64,000 nucleotides of DNA from NCBI GenBank assembly GCA_965279315.1, contig OZ257145.1, positions 3,162,001-3,226,000 of the forward strand, in the 5' to 3' direction. Position numbers and translations under genes: made by a program. Below are positions 44,937-53,412 of the stretch, piece after piece. Numbering within the stretch: position 1 is the stretch's first letter; the number at the start of each line of letters is the position of its first letter. Source of the stretch: JAPWJZ01 sp965279315 (lineage in GTDB: Bacteria; Pseudomonadota; Alphaproteobacteria; Micavibrionales; UBA2020). Under the pieces are notes generated by a model that saw nothing but the letters and a program-made list of their open reading frames with translations, ran no database searches and was not told the origin of the DNA.

Positions 44937-45608
44937 ATGACAAACGATGCAATCAAACTCGATTCCAGCTGGAAAGATGCGGTGGGCGGCGAATTCGGGC
45001 AGCCCTATATGCTGAAGCTGGAGGAATTCCTGAAATGCGAAAAATCGGCGGGGCATACCGTGTATCCCGCCAGCAGCGACATTTTCAACGCGCTCAACAC
45101 CACACCATTCGACAAGGTGGAGGTCGTGATTTTGGGGCAGGACCCGTATCACGGGCCGGATCAGGCGCATGGCCTTTCTTTTTCCGTCCGTGCGAGCGTG
45201 AAAATTCCGCCCAGCCTGCGCAACATCTATAAAGAAATCGGCGGGGCGATGCCAAAGACCGGCGACCTGACGCCATGGGCGAAACAGGGCGTGCTGCTGC
45301 TGAACGCGACACTGACGGTCGAGGCGGAAAAGGCCGGGTCGCATCAGGGACGCGGCTGGGAGCAGTTCACCGATGCCATCATCCGCGCGCTGAACGACCG
45401 CGGAGAACATATGGTGTTCATGCTCTGGGGCAGTTACGCGCAGAAAAAAGGCGCGTTTATCGACCGCAAAAAACACCTGGTGCTGGAGGCGCCGCACCCG
45501 TCGCCCCTTTCCGCCCATCGCGGGTTCCTGGGCTGCGGGCATTTCATCAAAGCCAACGAATATCTGAAGCAGCATGGCCGCAAAGAAATCGACTGGAGCA
45601 TCGCATGA
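44937..45608 (+). CDS. ung: Uracil-DNA glycosylase, family 1
   Basis: A 223-residue protein with the family 1 motifs: GQDPYHG (catalytic Asp69) and HPSPLSAHRGF (His187). It removes uracil from DNA to start base-excision repair. ATG at 44937 is chosen because the longer frame would read through the terminator hairpin. Its stop overlaps the next start by 4 bp (ATGA). Confidence 0.97.
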   Translation: MTNDAIKLDSSWKDAVGGEFGQPYMLKLEEFLKCEKSAGHTVYPASSDIFNALNTTPFDKVEVVILGQDPYHGPDQAHGLSFSVRASVKIPPSLRNIYKEIGGAMPKTGDLTPWAKQGVLLLNATLTVEAEKAGSHQGRGWEQFTDAIIRALNDRGEHMVFMLWGSYAQKKGAFIDRKKHLVLEAPHPSPLSAHRGFLGCGHFIKANEYLKQHGRKEIDWSIA

Positions 45609-45949
45609 CCATCACCGTCTATGGCATCAAGAATTGCGACACGATGAAGAAGGCTTTCACATGGCTGGACAAGCACAAGGTTGCTTACGTTTTTCACGAC
45701 TATAAAAAATCGGGCGCGGATGAGGCGGTGCTGAAAAAAGCCATCGCCGAACACGGCTGGGAAAGCGTCATCAACCGCAAGGGCACGACATGGCGCGCCC
45801 TGCCTGAAAAGGCACGCGAAACGATGACCGAAAAGACCGCAATCAAGGCGGCGCTCGATAACCCGTCGCTGGTCAAGCGGCCCCTCGTGACGCACAAAAA
45901 GGGCGTTTTGCTGGGCTTTGACGAGGCTGAATTCAGCACCTTGACTTAA
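45605..45949 (+). CDS. ArsC/Spx-family thioredoxin-fold protein (YffB type)
   Basis: A 114-residue ArsC-like protein beginning MTITVYGIKNCDTMKKA, with the CxxxK-type active site (Cys11). YffB/ArsC-family proteins use a single Cys with glutathione or thioredoxin; arsenate reduction is not assured. The ATG overlaps the ung stop by 4 bp, so the two genes form an operon. ORF length is normal for the family. Confidence 0.9.
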   Translation: MTITVYGIKNCDTMKKAFTWLDKHKVAYVFHDYKKSGADEAVLKKAIAEHGWESVINRKGTTWRALPEKARETMTEKTAIKAALDNPSLVKRPLVTHKKGVLLGFDEAEFSTLT

Positions 45950-46003
45950 TTTCCAGATTCGTTAACTTGCCTTCCATAATCAATTTTCAATGGAAGCCGA
46001 TTC

Positions 46004-46744
46004 ATGCCCGCACCCGTCGCCAAATTCGCCCTCGAATTCCCCCAAGGCCACATCATCTACGCCGATGCCGGCATTTACTACCGCCCGACCGAAAGCGACA
46101 CGGGTTACATGGTCTATGGCGACCGCAAAGAACTGTTCGGCAAACAGGCGGTCACCGTTTCCGCGAACCGCGACACCAACAGCGGCGATTACGCGGTGGT
46201 GCATGAATTCAGGAACGGCGCGTTGATCGACGCCCGCCTTGTCCAGCGCAACACGACCATCGAGGGCAAGCTGGCGGATGAACAGACGCTCGCCAACATC
46301 AATGCCGACCTCGCCTCCGGCGGGTTGAAACTGCGCCGCCCGCAGGAATTCCGCGCCCCCACCGTTTACAACGTCGCGCAATTCCAGGATGGCCGTCTGC
46401 TGGTGCAATTGATGGGCGAAGATCGCCAGCTGTGGATGGGCAAGCCGGGCGAACTGAAAAAGCTCGACGCACAAAACACGCTGCAAGGCGGCGGCAGCAT
46501 GTATTACCGCACGGCAGACGGCATTCAGGTCGCCCTGCCCTATGGACTCGGCGGCCCAGGCCATAACGACATCCCGAAATTCGGTGAAGAAGAGCTGGTG
46601 TACCTGCACACGCGCGGCAATGACGGTGACCCCGCGAAATACGGCATCATTTTCCCCGCACCGCCCGCGTTCCTCGACCCGTTCAGCAAGCCTGCCACGG
46701 CAGCTCCGGCGGCGAATGCGGCGTTCAAGGCACCGAAGCCTTAA
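46004..46744 (+). CDS. Hypothetical protein
   Basis: A 246-residue soluble protein with many beta-strand-like segments and no signal or membrane segment. The tail is Ala/Pro-rich (FSKPATAAPAANAAFKAPKP). GGAAG lies six bases before the ATG. It ends 4 bp into the tail of the 690-residue protein on the other strand. I do not recognise the family; the strand-rich middle could be a scaffold or sensor domain. Confidence 0.6.
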   Translation: MPAPVAKFALEFPQGHIIYADAGIYYRPTESDTGYMVYGDRKELFGKQAVTVSANRDTNSGDYAVVHEFRNGALIDARLVQRNTTIEGKLADEQTLANINADLASGGLKLRRPQEFRAPTVYNVAQFQDGRLLVQLMGEDRQLWMGKPGELKKLDAQNTLQGGGSMYYRTADGIQVALPYGLGGPGHNDIPKFGEEELVYLHTRGNDGDPAKYGIIFPAPPAFLDPFSKPATAAPAANAAFKAPKP

Positions 46745-48813
46745 CCGATCACGGGCGTTTTTGCCTTTGGCTTGACGGGTGATTTCGTGCCGCTTTCGGC
46801 GTCACGCACGATGAATTTCGATTTGTCGCCGGGCAGGTTACCCTCGACCGGCGTATCGGCCAAGGGTACATGAAGCGCGCCGGTCTTGTGCTGCAGCTTC
46901 AGCATTTTGCCGACATCCTCACCCTCCAGCCGTATTGTCGCGCCCAGCGTGGTGCTGCTATGCGCGGTAGGCATGAATCCCTCGCCCGTCAGCGTGTTGT
47001 TAAGCGCGGCCACATGGTCGGGAGTCATGCCCGCGGTCGGCACGCGCAGAACGATGCCGCGCCCCGTATGACCCGCCTGCCAGTCGATCTGCGCGATCAT
47101 TTCCTTGCGCATGTCCTGCACGCGCAGCATATCTTCGCCCTGCAAACGGATGGTCGTGCCCATGCTGGCGCTTTCATGCATCACAGGCTTGAAGCCTGCA
47201 TCGCGCAGCTGTTCCATGCGCCCGGCTACTTGTTCGGGGCTCAGATCCTTGACGCTGGTGCGCGTGATGATCGCGCCGCCGTCCATCACCGCATCTTTCC
47301 ATGTACCTGCGGCCAGCACGCTGTCGCGAACCCCGCCGGGGAGTTCTTTTTGCAGCTGTTCGAACTTCGCGACATCCGCGCCCGTGATGCGCAGCGTGTC
47401 GCCCATCGATGCGCTGGGGCAGCGCTGCGTCGCGATGCCATTTTTCTGCAAGATGCGTTCAATCGCGAGCACATCCGCAGCCGCAATACCCGCCAGCGGC
47501 AGGCGCGTGATGGGGTCGCCATTGACGGTATTCGCCGCATGCCACTGCGCCGCGTCAGAAAGCACGGCCATGGGGCTGCCAGCACCCGGTTTCGGCTTCG
47601 CTTCGTCCAGATGCAGCGGCGCGTCGGTGCCGTATTTGCGGAAAAGGTTGGCGGCTGGGCTGTTGTCACGCTGCAGCGCGGCGGCGAGGCTGTCCATATT
47701 TTCCTGGGGCACATACAAATAGAATTTCCCGGTATCGCGCATGCTTTCGCGCACCGACGCATCGACGCCGTTGCGCGCCAGGATGCCCTGCAGGTTCTGC
47801 AGTTCCGGTTCGGTGAACAGGCCGGGGATCGTGCGGAAGGCATTCATATGCCCGCCGCCATCGAGCGGGATCATTTTGACTTCGTAATTTTTCGTATCCG
47901 CCGCCTTGATGAAACTGAAAATATCCATGCCCCGCGTGCCGGGTGCGGCGGAAACGCCGTCGCGGACGTTTTCAAGATATTGCAGGCGTCGTTCCAGCGC
48001 TTCCTTGATGTCCTGGGTGCTGGTGCCCTGCACGTTGCTGGCGAAATCGTAAAGCCCTTCGGACAGTTTTTCGTCCTTCAGGATATCCGCCGCAAGGATG
48101 CGCTGGCCGCGCGTGGTGCAGTTGCCCTTGCGCTGCGCGAAATCCTTTTCGACGCGGATCGGCGGTTTTTTCAGGACGTCGTCGATGGCCTTTTTCGCAG
48201 CCGCATATTCGGGGCCTTTCGCGCTGCTTTCTTTTTTCGCCACTTCCGTCTCGATCAGCGCGCGCAGATCGGTGCCCGGCTTCACCTTGAATTCCTGCAC
48301 GGCGTTGATGAGCGGCCTGTTGTTCGCATCATAGCCGACGAAAACGGATTCATGCCCCGCATCGTACAGCGTATAGGTATAGCCGCCGTCCGGCGCCTGC
48401 TTGATTTTGGTGATGTTGAAATGGCGGTCGTGGCCGGTCAGCATGTAAACCTCGCCGGTGCGCTCCAGCTCCTGCATCTTGATGCCGGAATAACGCTTGA
48501 TGGTCTCGGGCGTCGGGAAATCTCCGATGGTACGCTGGTCGGTTTGCAGGTTTTCCAGCACGCGCGACACTTGCGACAAATTGTCGCTCTGCGCGGGCGT
48601 GATGTTGCCCAGCAATTGATAGGCATTCAGGATCTGCTGATAACCCTGCACGGCGGGCAGGCGGTAATAGCCCTGGTCCAGTTCGGCCCTGGGCGTGATC
48701 ATCGTGCCCATTTCAAGGCGTCGCACCTGCTCGATCTCCGGCGCGAAAGCGCGCCAGTTATCAAGAATTCTTTTCGCCTTGGCAATTTCGTCGTCGATCG
48801 ACTGCGCAGGCAT
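46741..48813 (-). CDS. Large hypothetical protein with four internal repeats
   Basis: A 690-residue protein with no signal peptide. The N-terminal 300 residues are mostly helical and contain GHDRHFNITKI, an AGHESVFVG segment and GNCTTRGQRIL; the last could hold a catalytic Cys, but no triad is certain. Residues about 315-660 carry four diverged repeats of 70-80 residues, starting near 315, 435, 516 and 587. Repeats 2-4 share a motif like SxSMGxTIRLxGEDV followed by a helix. The tail is Lys/Pro-rich. I do not know this family; effector or enzyme roles are open. Confidence 0.7.
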   Translation of the reverse strand: MPAQSIDDEIAKAKRILDNWRAFAPEIEQVRRLEMGTMITPRAELDQGYYRLPAVQGYQQILNAYQLLGNITPAQSDNLSQVSRVLENLQTDQRTIGDFPTPETIKRYSGIKMQELERTGEVYMLTGHDRHFNITKIKQAPDGGYTYTLYDAGHESVFVGYDANNRPLINAVQEFKVKPGTDLRALIETEVAKKESSAKGPEYAAAKKAIDDVLKKPPIRVEKDFAQRKGNCTTRGQRILAADILKDEKLSEGLYDFASNVQGTSTQDIKEALERRLQYLENVRDGVSAAPGTRGMDIFSFIKAADTKNYEVKMIPLDGGGHMNAFRTIPGLFTEPELQNLQGILARNGVDASVRESMRDTGKFYLYVPQENMDSLAAALQRDNSPAANLFRKYGTDAPLHLDEAKPKPGAGSPMAVLSDAAQWHAANTVNGDPITRLPLAGIAAADVLAIERILQKNGIATQRCPSASMGDTLRITGADVAKFEQLQKELPGGVRDSVLAAGTWKDAVMDGGAIITRTSVKDLSPEQVAGRMEQLRDAGFKPVMHESASMGTTIRLQGEDMLRVQDMRKEMIAQIDWQAGHTGRGIVLRVPTAGMTPDHVAALNNTLTGEGFMPTAHSSTTLGATIRLEGEDVGKMLKLQHKTGALHVPLADTPVEGNLPGDKSKFIVRDAESGTKSPVKPKAKTPVIG

Positions 48814-48923
48814 TCCTGTCTCCGGCCTTCAGGAAATTGAAAACAAACGATTTTTACATATAATAGCGAGTAAGCGTGAAAGAACGGTTAAGCCGGAAAG
48901 ACCAGTCCATTCAGTGCTTTATA

Positions 48924-49475
48924 TTACTTTGCCAGCTCGGTTTTGATGGCCGATACCAGCGCAGGATCATCGGGCGTCATGTCGGGTGAAAAGCGCTGCA
49001 CCACTTCGCCTTTGCGGTTGAGCAGGAATTTCTCGAAATTCCACAGCACTTCCGGCTCGGGATTGGGGGCGATGCCATAGCCTTTCAGCTTGTCGCGGAA
49101 CGACGCGCCTGCGGGCGTGACCGCTGTCGGCTGCGCCTTGGTCAGCAGGTCGTAAAGCGGGTGTTTCTGCGCGCCCGTCACGGTGATCTTGGCGAACATC
49201 GGGAACTGGATGCCGAAGGTTGTCTTGCAAAACGCCTCGATGTCGCCGTTCGTGCCGGGTTCCTGACCCGCGAAATCATTGGCGGGGAAACCGGCCACCA
49301 CCAGCCCCTGCCCGCCATATTCGGCATGCAGTTTTTCAAGGCCTTCATATTGCGGCGTCAGCCCGCATTTGGACGCGACGTTGACGGCCAGCACCACCTT
49401 GCCGCGAAAATCGCCCAGCGACGCGTCATCGCCGTTGATGCGTTTCAGGGGAATGTCATAAAGGGACGTGTTCAT
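48924..49475 (-). CDS. Glutathione peroxidase family protein
   Basis: A 183-residue protein with the family motifs NVASKCGLTPQYEGL (peroxidatic Cys37), GFPANDFAGQEPG (Gln) and VLWNFEKFLL (Trp). It reduces peroxides using glutathione or thioredoxin; Cys replaces selenocysteine as usual in bacteria. ATG at 49475 has AGGAG eight bases upstream; a longer frame to 49547 is unsupported. It is divergent from the cytochrome c fusion gene. Confidence 0.95.
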   Translation of the reverse strand: MNTSLYDIPLKRINGDDASLGDFRGKVVLAVNVASKCGLTPQYEGLEKLHAEYGGQGLVVAGFPANDFAGQEPGTNGDIEAFCKTTFGIQFPMFAKITVTGAQKHPLYDLLTKAQPTAVTPAGASFRDKLKGYGIAPNPEPEVLWNFEKFLLNRKGEVVQRFSPDMTPDDPALVSAIKTELAK

Positions 49476-49550
49476 GGTCGCGCTCCTGCTGTGGACTGTT
49501 GTATGATGGCGCTTATAGTAACGGTATCCCGACACAAGTTGCATCATAAA

Positions 49551-50369
49551 ATGAAATATATTGCTGGCTTCCTTTTCCTCCTATTTATGGCCGCGCCCGC
49601 GCTGGCGGATACGGCGCTGACCATCACCATGGGCGCGGAGAAGCATGAAGTAACCGCGGCGGAGCTGCTGAAAAATCCGGCGACGCGCGATGTGGCCATC
49701 CCGAACGATCCGTCCTACAAGAAAAACATGACCTACCGCGCCATTCCGCTGGCGACGCTGCTGGACGGCATGAAGATGCCGCCGGATGCGGTGATCGAGG
49801 CGGTGGCGGATGACGGTTTCGTCGCGCAGCTGCCGCTCGACCTTGTCCTGCATACCGCAACCGGCGGATCGGAAGCGTTCGTGGCGATCGAGCCGCCGGA
49901 TGCGAAATGGCCGAAGCTTTCGGGCAAAAAGGCGAGCGCGGGCCCTTTCTACATCGTCTGGACGAACCCCGCAGCATCCGGCATCCGCAGCGAACAATGG
50001 CCATACATGGTCGTGGAACTGCGCGCCGGGGATTCACCCGCCAAACGCTGGCCGGCGCTGGCGGTCGATAAAACCCTGCCGCCGGATTCACCCATCCGCG
50101 CGGGTCAGGCACTGACCGTGACGCAATGCATGGCGTGCCATAAACTGAACGGCGCAGGCAGCGCAGATATCGGCCCCGACCTCAACCGCCCCATGAGCCC
50201 GACAAAATATTTCACGCCCGACGCGCTGAAAAAATATATCCGCGACCCCGCATCCGTGCGCAAATGGGATGCCATGCAAATGCCGGGCTTTGACAAGGAA
50301 GCCTTGAGCGACCGCGAAATAGACCTGATTATTGCCTATCTGGAACACAAGGCTTCACAAGAAAGATAA
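49551..50369 (+). CDS. Periplasmic fusion: molybdopterin-fold-like domain plus cytochrome c
   Basis: A 272-residue protein with a signal peptide (FLFLLFMAAPALA). Residues 25-180 resemble the sulfite-oxidase-like molybdopterin fold (IPLATLLDGMKMP, then VAIEPPDAKWPKL), but no Cys for the metal is present there. The C-terminal third is a cytochrome c domain with CMACH at 193-197 and a candidate distal Met in MQMPGF near 242-244. It probably moves electrons in the periplasm. It leads an operon with the PhnA-like and cyclase genes. Confidence 0.8.
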   Translation: MKYIAGFLFLLFMAAPALADTALTITMGAEKHEVTAAELLKNPATRDVAIPNDPSYKKNMTYRAIPLATLLDGMKMPPDAVIEAVADDGFVAQLPLDLVLHTATGGSEAFVAIEPPDAKWPKLSGKKASAGPFYIVWTNPAASGIRSEQWPYMVVELRAGDSPAKRWPALAVDKTLPPDSPIRAGQALTVTQCMACHKLNGAGSADIGPDLNRPMSPTKYFTPDALKKYIRDPASVRKWDAMQMPGFDKEALSDREIDLIIAYLEHKASQER

Positions 50370-50373
50370 AACG

Positions 50374-50727
50374 ATGAGCGCGCTGCCGCACTGCCCGAAA
50401 TGCCAATCTGCCTATACCTACGAAGACCAGGGCATGCTGATCTGCCCCGAATGCGCGAATGAATGGTCGGCCACGGCCAAGGGCGATGCCGATGCAGAAC
50501 CCGCTGGCCTGGTCGTGCGCGATGCGAACGGCACGGTTTTGCAGGACGGCGACACCGTTTCCGTCATCAAGGATTTAAAGGCGCGCAATTCATCAGACGT
50601 CGTCAAGGTCGGCACCAAGGTCAAGAACATCAAGCTGGTGGAGGGCGACCACAATATCGACTGCAAGGTGCCGGGCATCGGCCCGATGGGGCTGAAATCG
50701 GAATACGTCAAGAAAGTATCGGAGTAA
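50374..50727 (+). CDS. YjdM/PhnA-type zinc-ribbon protein
   Basis: A 117-residue protein with CPKC (7-10) and CPEC (24-27) forming a zinc ribbon, then the conserved VVRDANGTVLQDGDTV and KSEYVKK end. YjdM proteins are widespread and of uncertain role, formerly called PhnA. ATG at 50374 is 4 bp after the cytochrome gene stop; the next gene follows by 3 bp. Confidence 0.95.
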   Translation: MSALPHCPKCQSAYTYEDQGMLICPECANEWSATAKGDADAEPAGLVVRDANGTVLQDGDTVSVIKDLKARNSSDVVKVGTKVKNIKLVEGDHNIDCKVPGIGPMGLKSEYVKKVSE

Positions 50728-50730
50728 GCG

Positions 50731-52116
50731 ATGGAAAAAGACAACGCCGCCGGCATTCAGGCCCCGCTCACCGCCGGTGAAATGCAGGTTATCGACCAGT
50801 TCCGCCGCCAGAAAAGCACGGCTGTCCTGACCATCCTGTTCACCGACATCAAGGGTTTCACCCGCATCACGGAGGAACAGGGCGAAGCCTATTCCAACAA
50901 GCTGCGCAAGCAGCACGATGATATTGTCGTGCCCGTGATCGAGCGCGACGGCGGCGGGCGCGTGATCAAGCATATCGGCGATTCCGTGATGGCGGTTTTT
51001 TCCGAACCCTCCACCGCCGTTGCCCGCGCATTGGAAGTGCAGGAAAAACTGGCGGCATTCAACCGCGAACATCCCGAGCTTGAAAATATCGAGGTCCGCA
51101 TGGGCCTGCATTCCGGTCAGGTCACGACCGAAGACGACGTGAACGCCGATGTGTTCGGCCGCCACGTCAACCGCGCAGCAAGGGTGGAGGCGCTGGCCGA
51201 TGGCGGTCAGGTGCTGGTGACCTATGCCGTGTTCGACAGCGCGCGCGGCTGGCTGAACGACAAATCCGAAAAACCTGTCGGCTGGCAGAAACACGGCAGC
51301 TATGCGCTGAAGGGCATTCCCGATCCCGTGGAGATATTCGAGCCATATAGCCCCGCACTGACCAAGCCCAAAGCGCCTGCGGGCGCGCTGGCGACGGGCG
51401 GGCATTCAGGCAAACGCATGGCGGGCGCGGCCTTTGGCCTGATCGCGCTTGCGGCGATTGGCACTTATTTCGCCATCCAGTTCGCCAACAGCACGCCGGA
51501 AATCAGCCTTGTCGATTACAACGCGCAGGATGCGCGGCTGTGGGACGGGTCGCGGTTCGATGTGGGCGGCGAACAGGGGCAGCATATCCGCCCCGTGCTG
51601 ACGCCGCTGAAGGCCGGGCATCATTTGCTGAACGTGGATTCAAGCCAGATCGTGCGCTTCTTCGCACCGCTCGACATCAAGCCCGGCAAGAACCTGATCC
51701 AGATAAAGTTCGAGCGCGACGAACTGCCCGGCATTTCGCGCCGCATCGAATACGCGACGGGCGGCGAAAACGCGCTGAAGGACAACAACGAACAAGACTA
51801 TAAATCCTACGACGCGCAGATGACGCCGAAAGACAACAAGGCGAACATCCAGCTGTCATTGAAGGCCGAGCCCGACCCCGCCGATGAAAAACGCGTGAAA
51901 TTCACCTGCGACTGGACGGTATTGCTGAACGGCAGCGCGATCAGCAACGGCACGATCACCGACACCAATCTGCTGGACGATAACGAAGTCCGCCGCGTGC
52001 CACAGAAAATCCTGTGGAGCGACGATTTCCATTTCTATTACCTATCTTATTACATGAGCGGCGGCAGCGCGGAATTCACGATCGAGGCGAATTACGCGGA
52101 TTACAAAAACCGCTGA
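50731..52116 (+). CDS. Class III adenylate/guanylate cyclase
   Basis: A 461-residue protein. The N-terminal 190 residues are a class III cyclase domain: ILFTDIKGFTRI (metal Asp39), HIGDSVMAVF (Asp84), GLHSGQVTTE and FGRHVNRAARVE. One membrane helix lies near 227-247, and the C-terminal 210 residues form a beta-rich, probably periplasmic domain. An N-terminal cyclase with the sensor on the C-terminal side is a less common order. It makes cyclic nucleotide, probably cAMP. It is the last gene after PhnA-like. Confidence 0.9.
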   Translation: MEKDNAAGIQAPLTAGEMQVIDQFRRQKSTAVLTILFTDIKGFTRITEEQGEAYSNKLRKQHDDIVVPVIERDGGGRVIKHIGDSVMAVFSEPSTAVARALEVQEKLAAFNREHPELENIEVRMGLHSGQVTTEDDVNADVFGRHVNRAARVEALADGGQVLVTYAVFDSARGWLNDKSEKPVGWQKHGSYALKGIPDPVEIFEPYSPALTKPKAPAGALATGGHSGKRMAGAAFGLIALAAIGTYFAIQFANSTPEISLVDYNAQDARLWDGSRFDVGGEQGQHIRPVLTPLKAGHHLLNVDSSQIVRFFAPLDIKPGKNLIQIKFERDELPGISRRIEYATGGENALKDNNEQDYKSYDAQMTPKDNKANIQLSLKAEPDPADEKRVKFTCDWTVLLNGSAISNGTITDTNLLDDNEVRRVPQKILWSDDFHFYYLSYYMSGGSAEFTIEANYADYKNR

Positions 52117-52135
52117 CGCTTACGGCGGCAGCCCG

Positions 52136-52579
52136 TCATCCGGGGATGTTCGGCTCGACGAGGTTTTTGAGGTTCGCCAGCGATTCCTGCCAGCCCAGAT
52201 AACAGGCCTCGACGGGGATCACATCGGGCAGCCCTTCCTGCACGATCGTCACTTCGGTGCCGACCATGACCGCCTTCAGGTCGATGGTGACGGTGATTTC
52301 GCCGGGCATGTTCGGGTCGTCGAATTTGTCGCTGTAGCGCAGGCGCTTGCCCGGCACCAGTTCGTTATAGGTGCCGCCGAAGGAATGGCTTTTGCCGGTC
52401 GTGAAATTCGTGAACGACATTTTATACGTGCCGCCGACCTTCGCATCCAGATGGTGTACGTGGCAGGTGAAACCGTTGGGCGCAATCCATTTCGCCATCG
52501 CATCGGCGTCAAGAAAAGCGCGGTAGAGTTTTTCCGGCGTCGTGGTCAGGACGCGGTGCAGGCGGACGGTGTTCGGCAT
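52136..52579 (-). CDS. SRPBCC/AHSA1-type START-like protein
   Basis: A 147-residue protein of the AHSA1/START-like fold: VLTTTPEKLYRAFLDADAM, VGGTYKMSFTNF and LGWQESLANLKNLVE. These proteins bind hydrophobic ligands or chaperone clients. AAAGGAGA precedes the ATG. It ends 20 bp before the cyclase stop on the opposite strand. Ligand is unknown. Confidence 0.9.
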   Translation of the reverse strand: MPNTVRLHRVLTTTPEKLYRAFLDADAMAKWIAPNGFTCHVHHLDAKVGGTYKMSFTNFTTGKSHSFGGTYNELVPGKRLRYSDKFDDPNMPGEITVTIDLKAVMVGTEVTIVQEGLPDVIPVEACYLGWQESLANLKNLVEPNIPG

Positions 52580-52646
52580 ATGGTCTCTCCTTTAATCTAA
52601 ATTAACGCAACTGCCGTGAAAAAGTGCCGCACGGCCGCGCAAAATT

Positions 52647-53231
52647 TTACCACCAGCCCTTTTGGCGCGCGATCGGGCCGTTTTCCAGGTAATTCTTCAG
52701 CAGTTTTTTATACCGCGCCTTCGATGATTTCATGCGGATGTGTTTCAGCTTTATCAGGTATTTTTCGGCCTTCCACACATTGCGCTTGCTGAAACGCCAG
52801 TCGGTTTCGCAGTCATCCAGATGCGCGACCTGATACCCCGTGACCATGCCGGATTTGTCGACATAGGGGTCGAAATAACTCCATGCCAGATCACGCGCCG
52901 AACGGTAACGCGCGGGCCGCCCGTGCAGCCCGTCATCCCGCGACAGCGCAATCGAGCCCCAGAGACCGTTTTGCCGGAACACATAAATCACATGGTCGAG
53001 GTCGTCTTTGCTCTCGAGGCTCATGACCAGCGGCGGATAGCCGTGATGCTCGAGGATGGCGGCGGCGGCAAAGGCCGCCTCGAAGCAATGCAGCCGCCCG
53101 CGCTTCAGCGCCGTTTCCGCCGATGCCAGCGTCTCGCCCTTTTTCTCGCGGTTATACGGCAGCGTCCGCAGGTATTGCTGGACCTGACGCGGCGTTTTGA
53201 GCTTCCTGGCGAATTTTTCGGTGATTTTCAT
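52647..53231 (-). CDS. Transglutaminase-like cysteine protein
   Basis: A 194-residue protein. It has RLHCFEAAFAAAAILEHHG with a likely nucleophile Cys near residue 49, then DHVIYVFRQNG with His about 40 residues later, an arrangement like transglutaminase-fold enzymes. A third acidic residue is uncertain. Both ends are basic (many Lys/Arg). tRNA-Tyr lies 12 bp upstream on the same strand, so the two may share a transcript. The enzyme assignment is by pattern only. Confidence 0.62.
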   Translation of the reverse strand: MKITEKFARKLKTPRQVQQYLRTLPYNREKKGETLASAETALKRGRLHCFEAAFAAAAILEHHGYPPLVMSLESKDDLDHVIYVFRQNGLWGSIALSRDDGLHGRPARYRSARDLAWSYFDPYVDKSGMVTGYQVAHLDDCETDWRFSKRNVWKAEKYLIKLKHIRMKSSKARYKKLLKNYLENGPIARQKGWW

Positions 53232-53243
53232 CGTTGGGAAAAA

Positions 53244-53329
53244 TGGTGGAGGGGGAAGGATTTGAACCTTCGAACTCGTAAGAGGGCAGATTTACAGTCT
53301 GCTGCCATTGACCACTCGGCCACCCCTCC
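53244..53329 (-). tRNA. tRNA-Tyr (GTA anticodon)
   Basis: The 86-base class II cloverleaf has acceptor GGAGGGG/CCCCTCC, anticodon stem-loop GCAGA-CTGTAAA-TCTGC giving GTA, a long variable arm and T arm GGTTCAAATCC. CCA is encoded. It is the substrate for the two TyrRS proteins in this window. Confidence 0.97.
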
Positions 53330-53412
53330 ACATCGGTATTTTTCTTTTATGCTTCCGGAAATACGGCAATTGGTATAGGTTACTGCCAGAAATCAACGAA
53401 AGAAGTAGCTTT

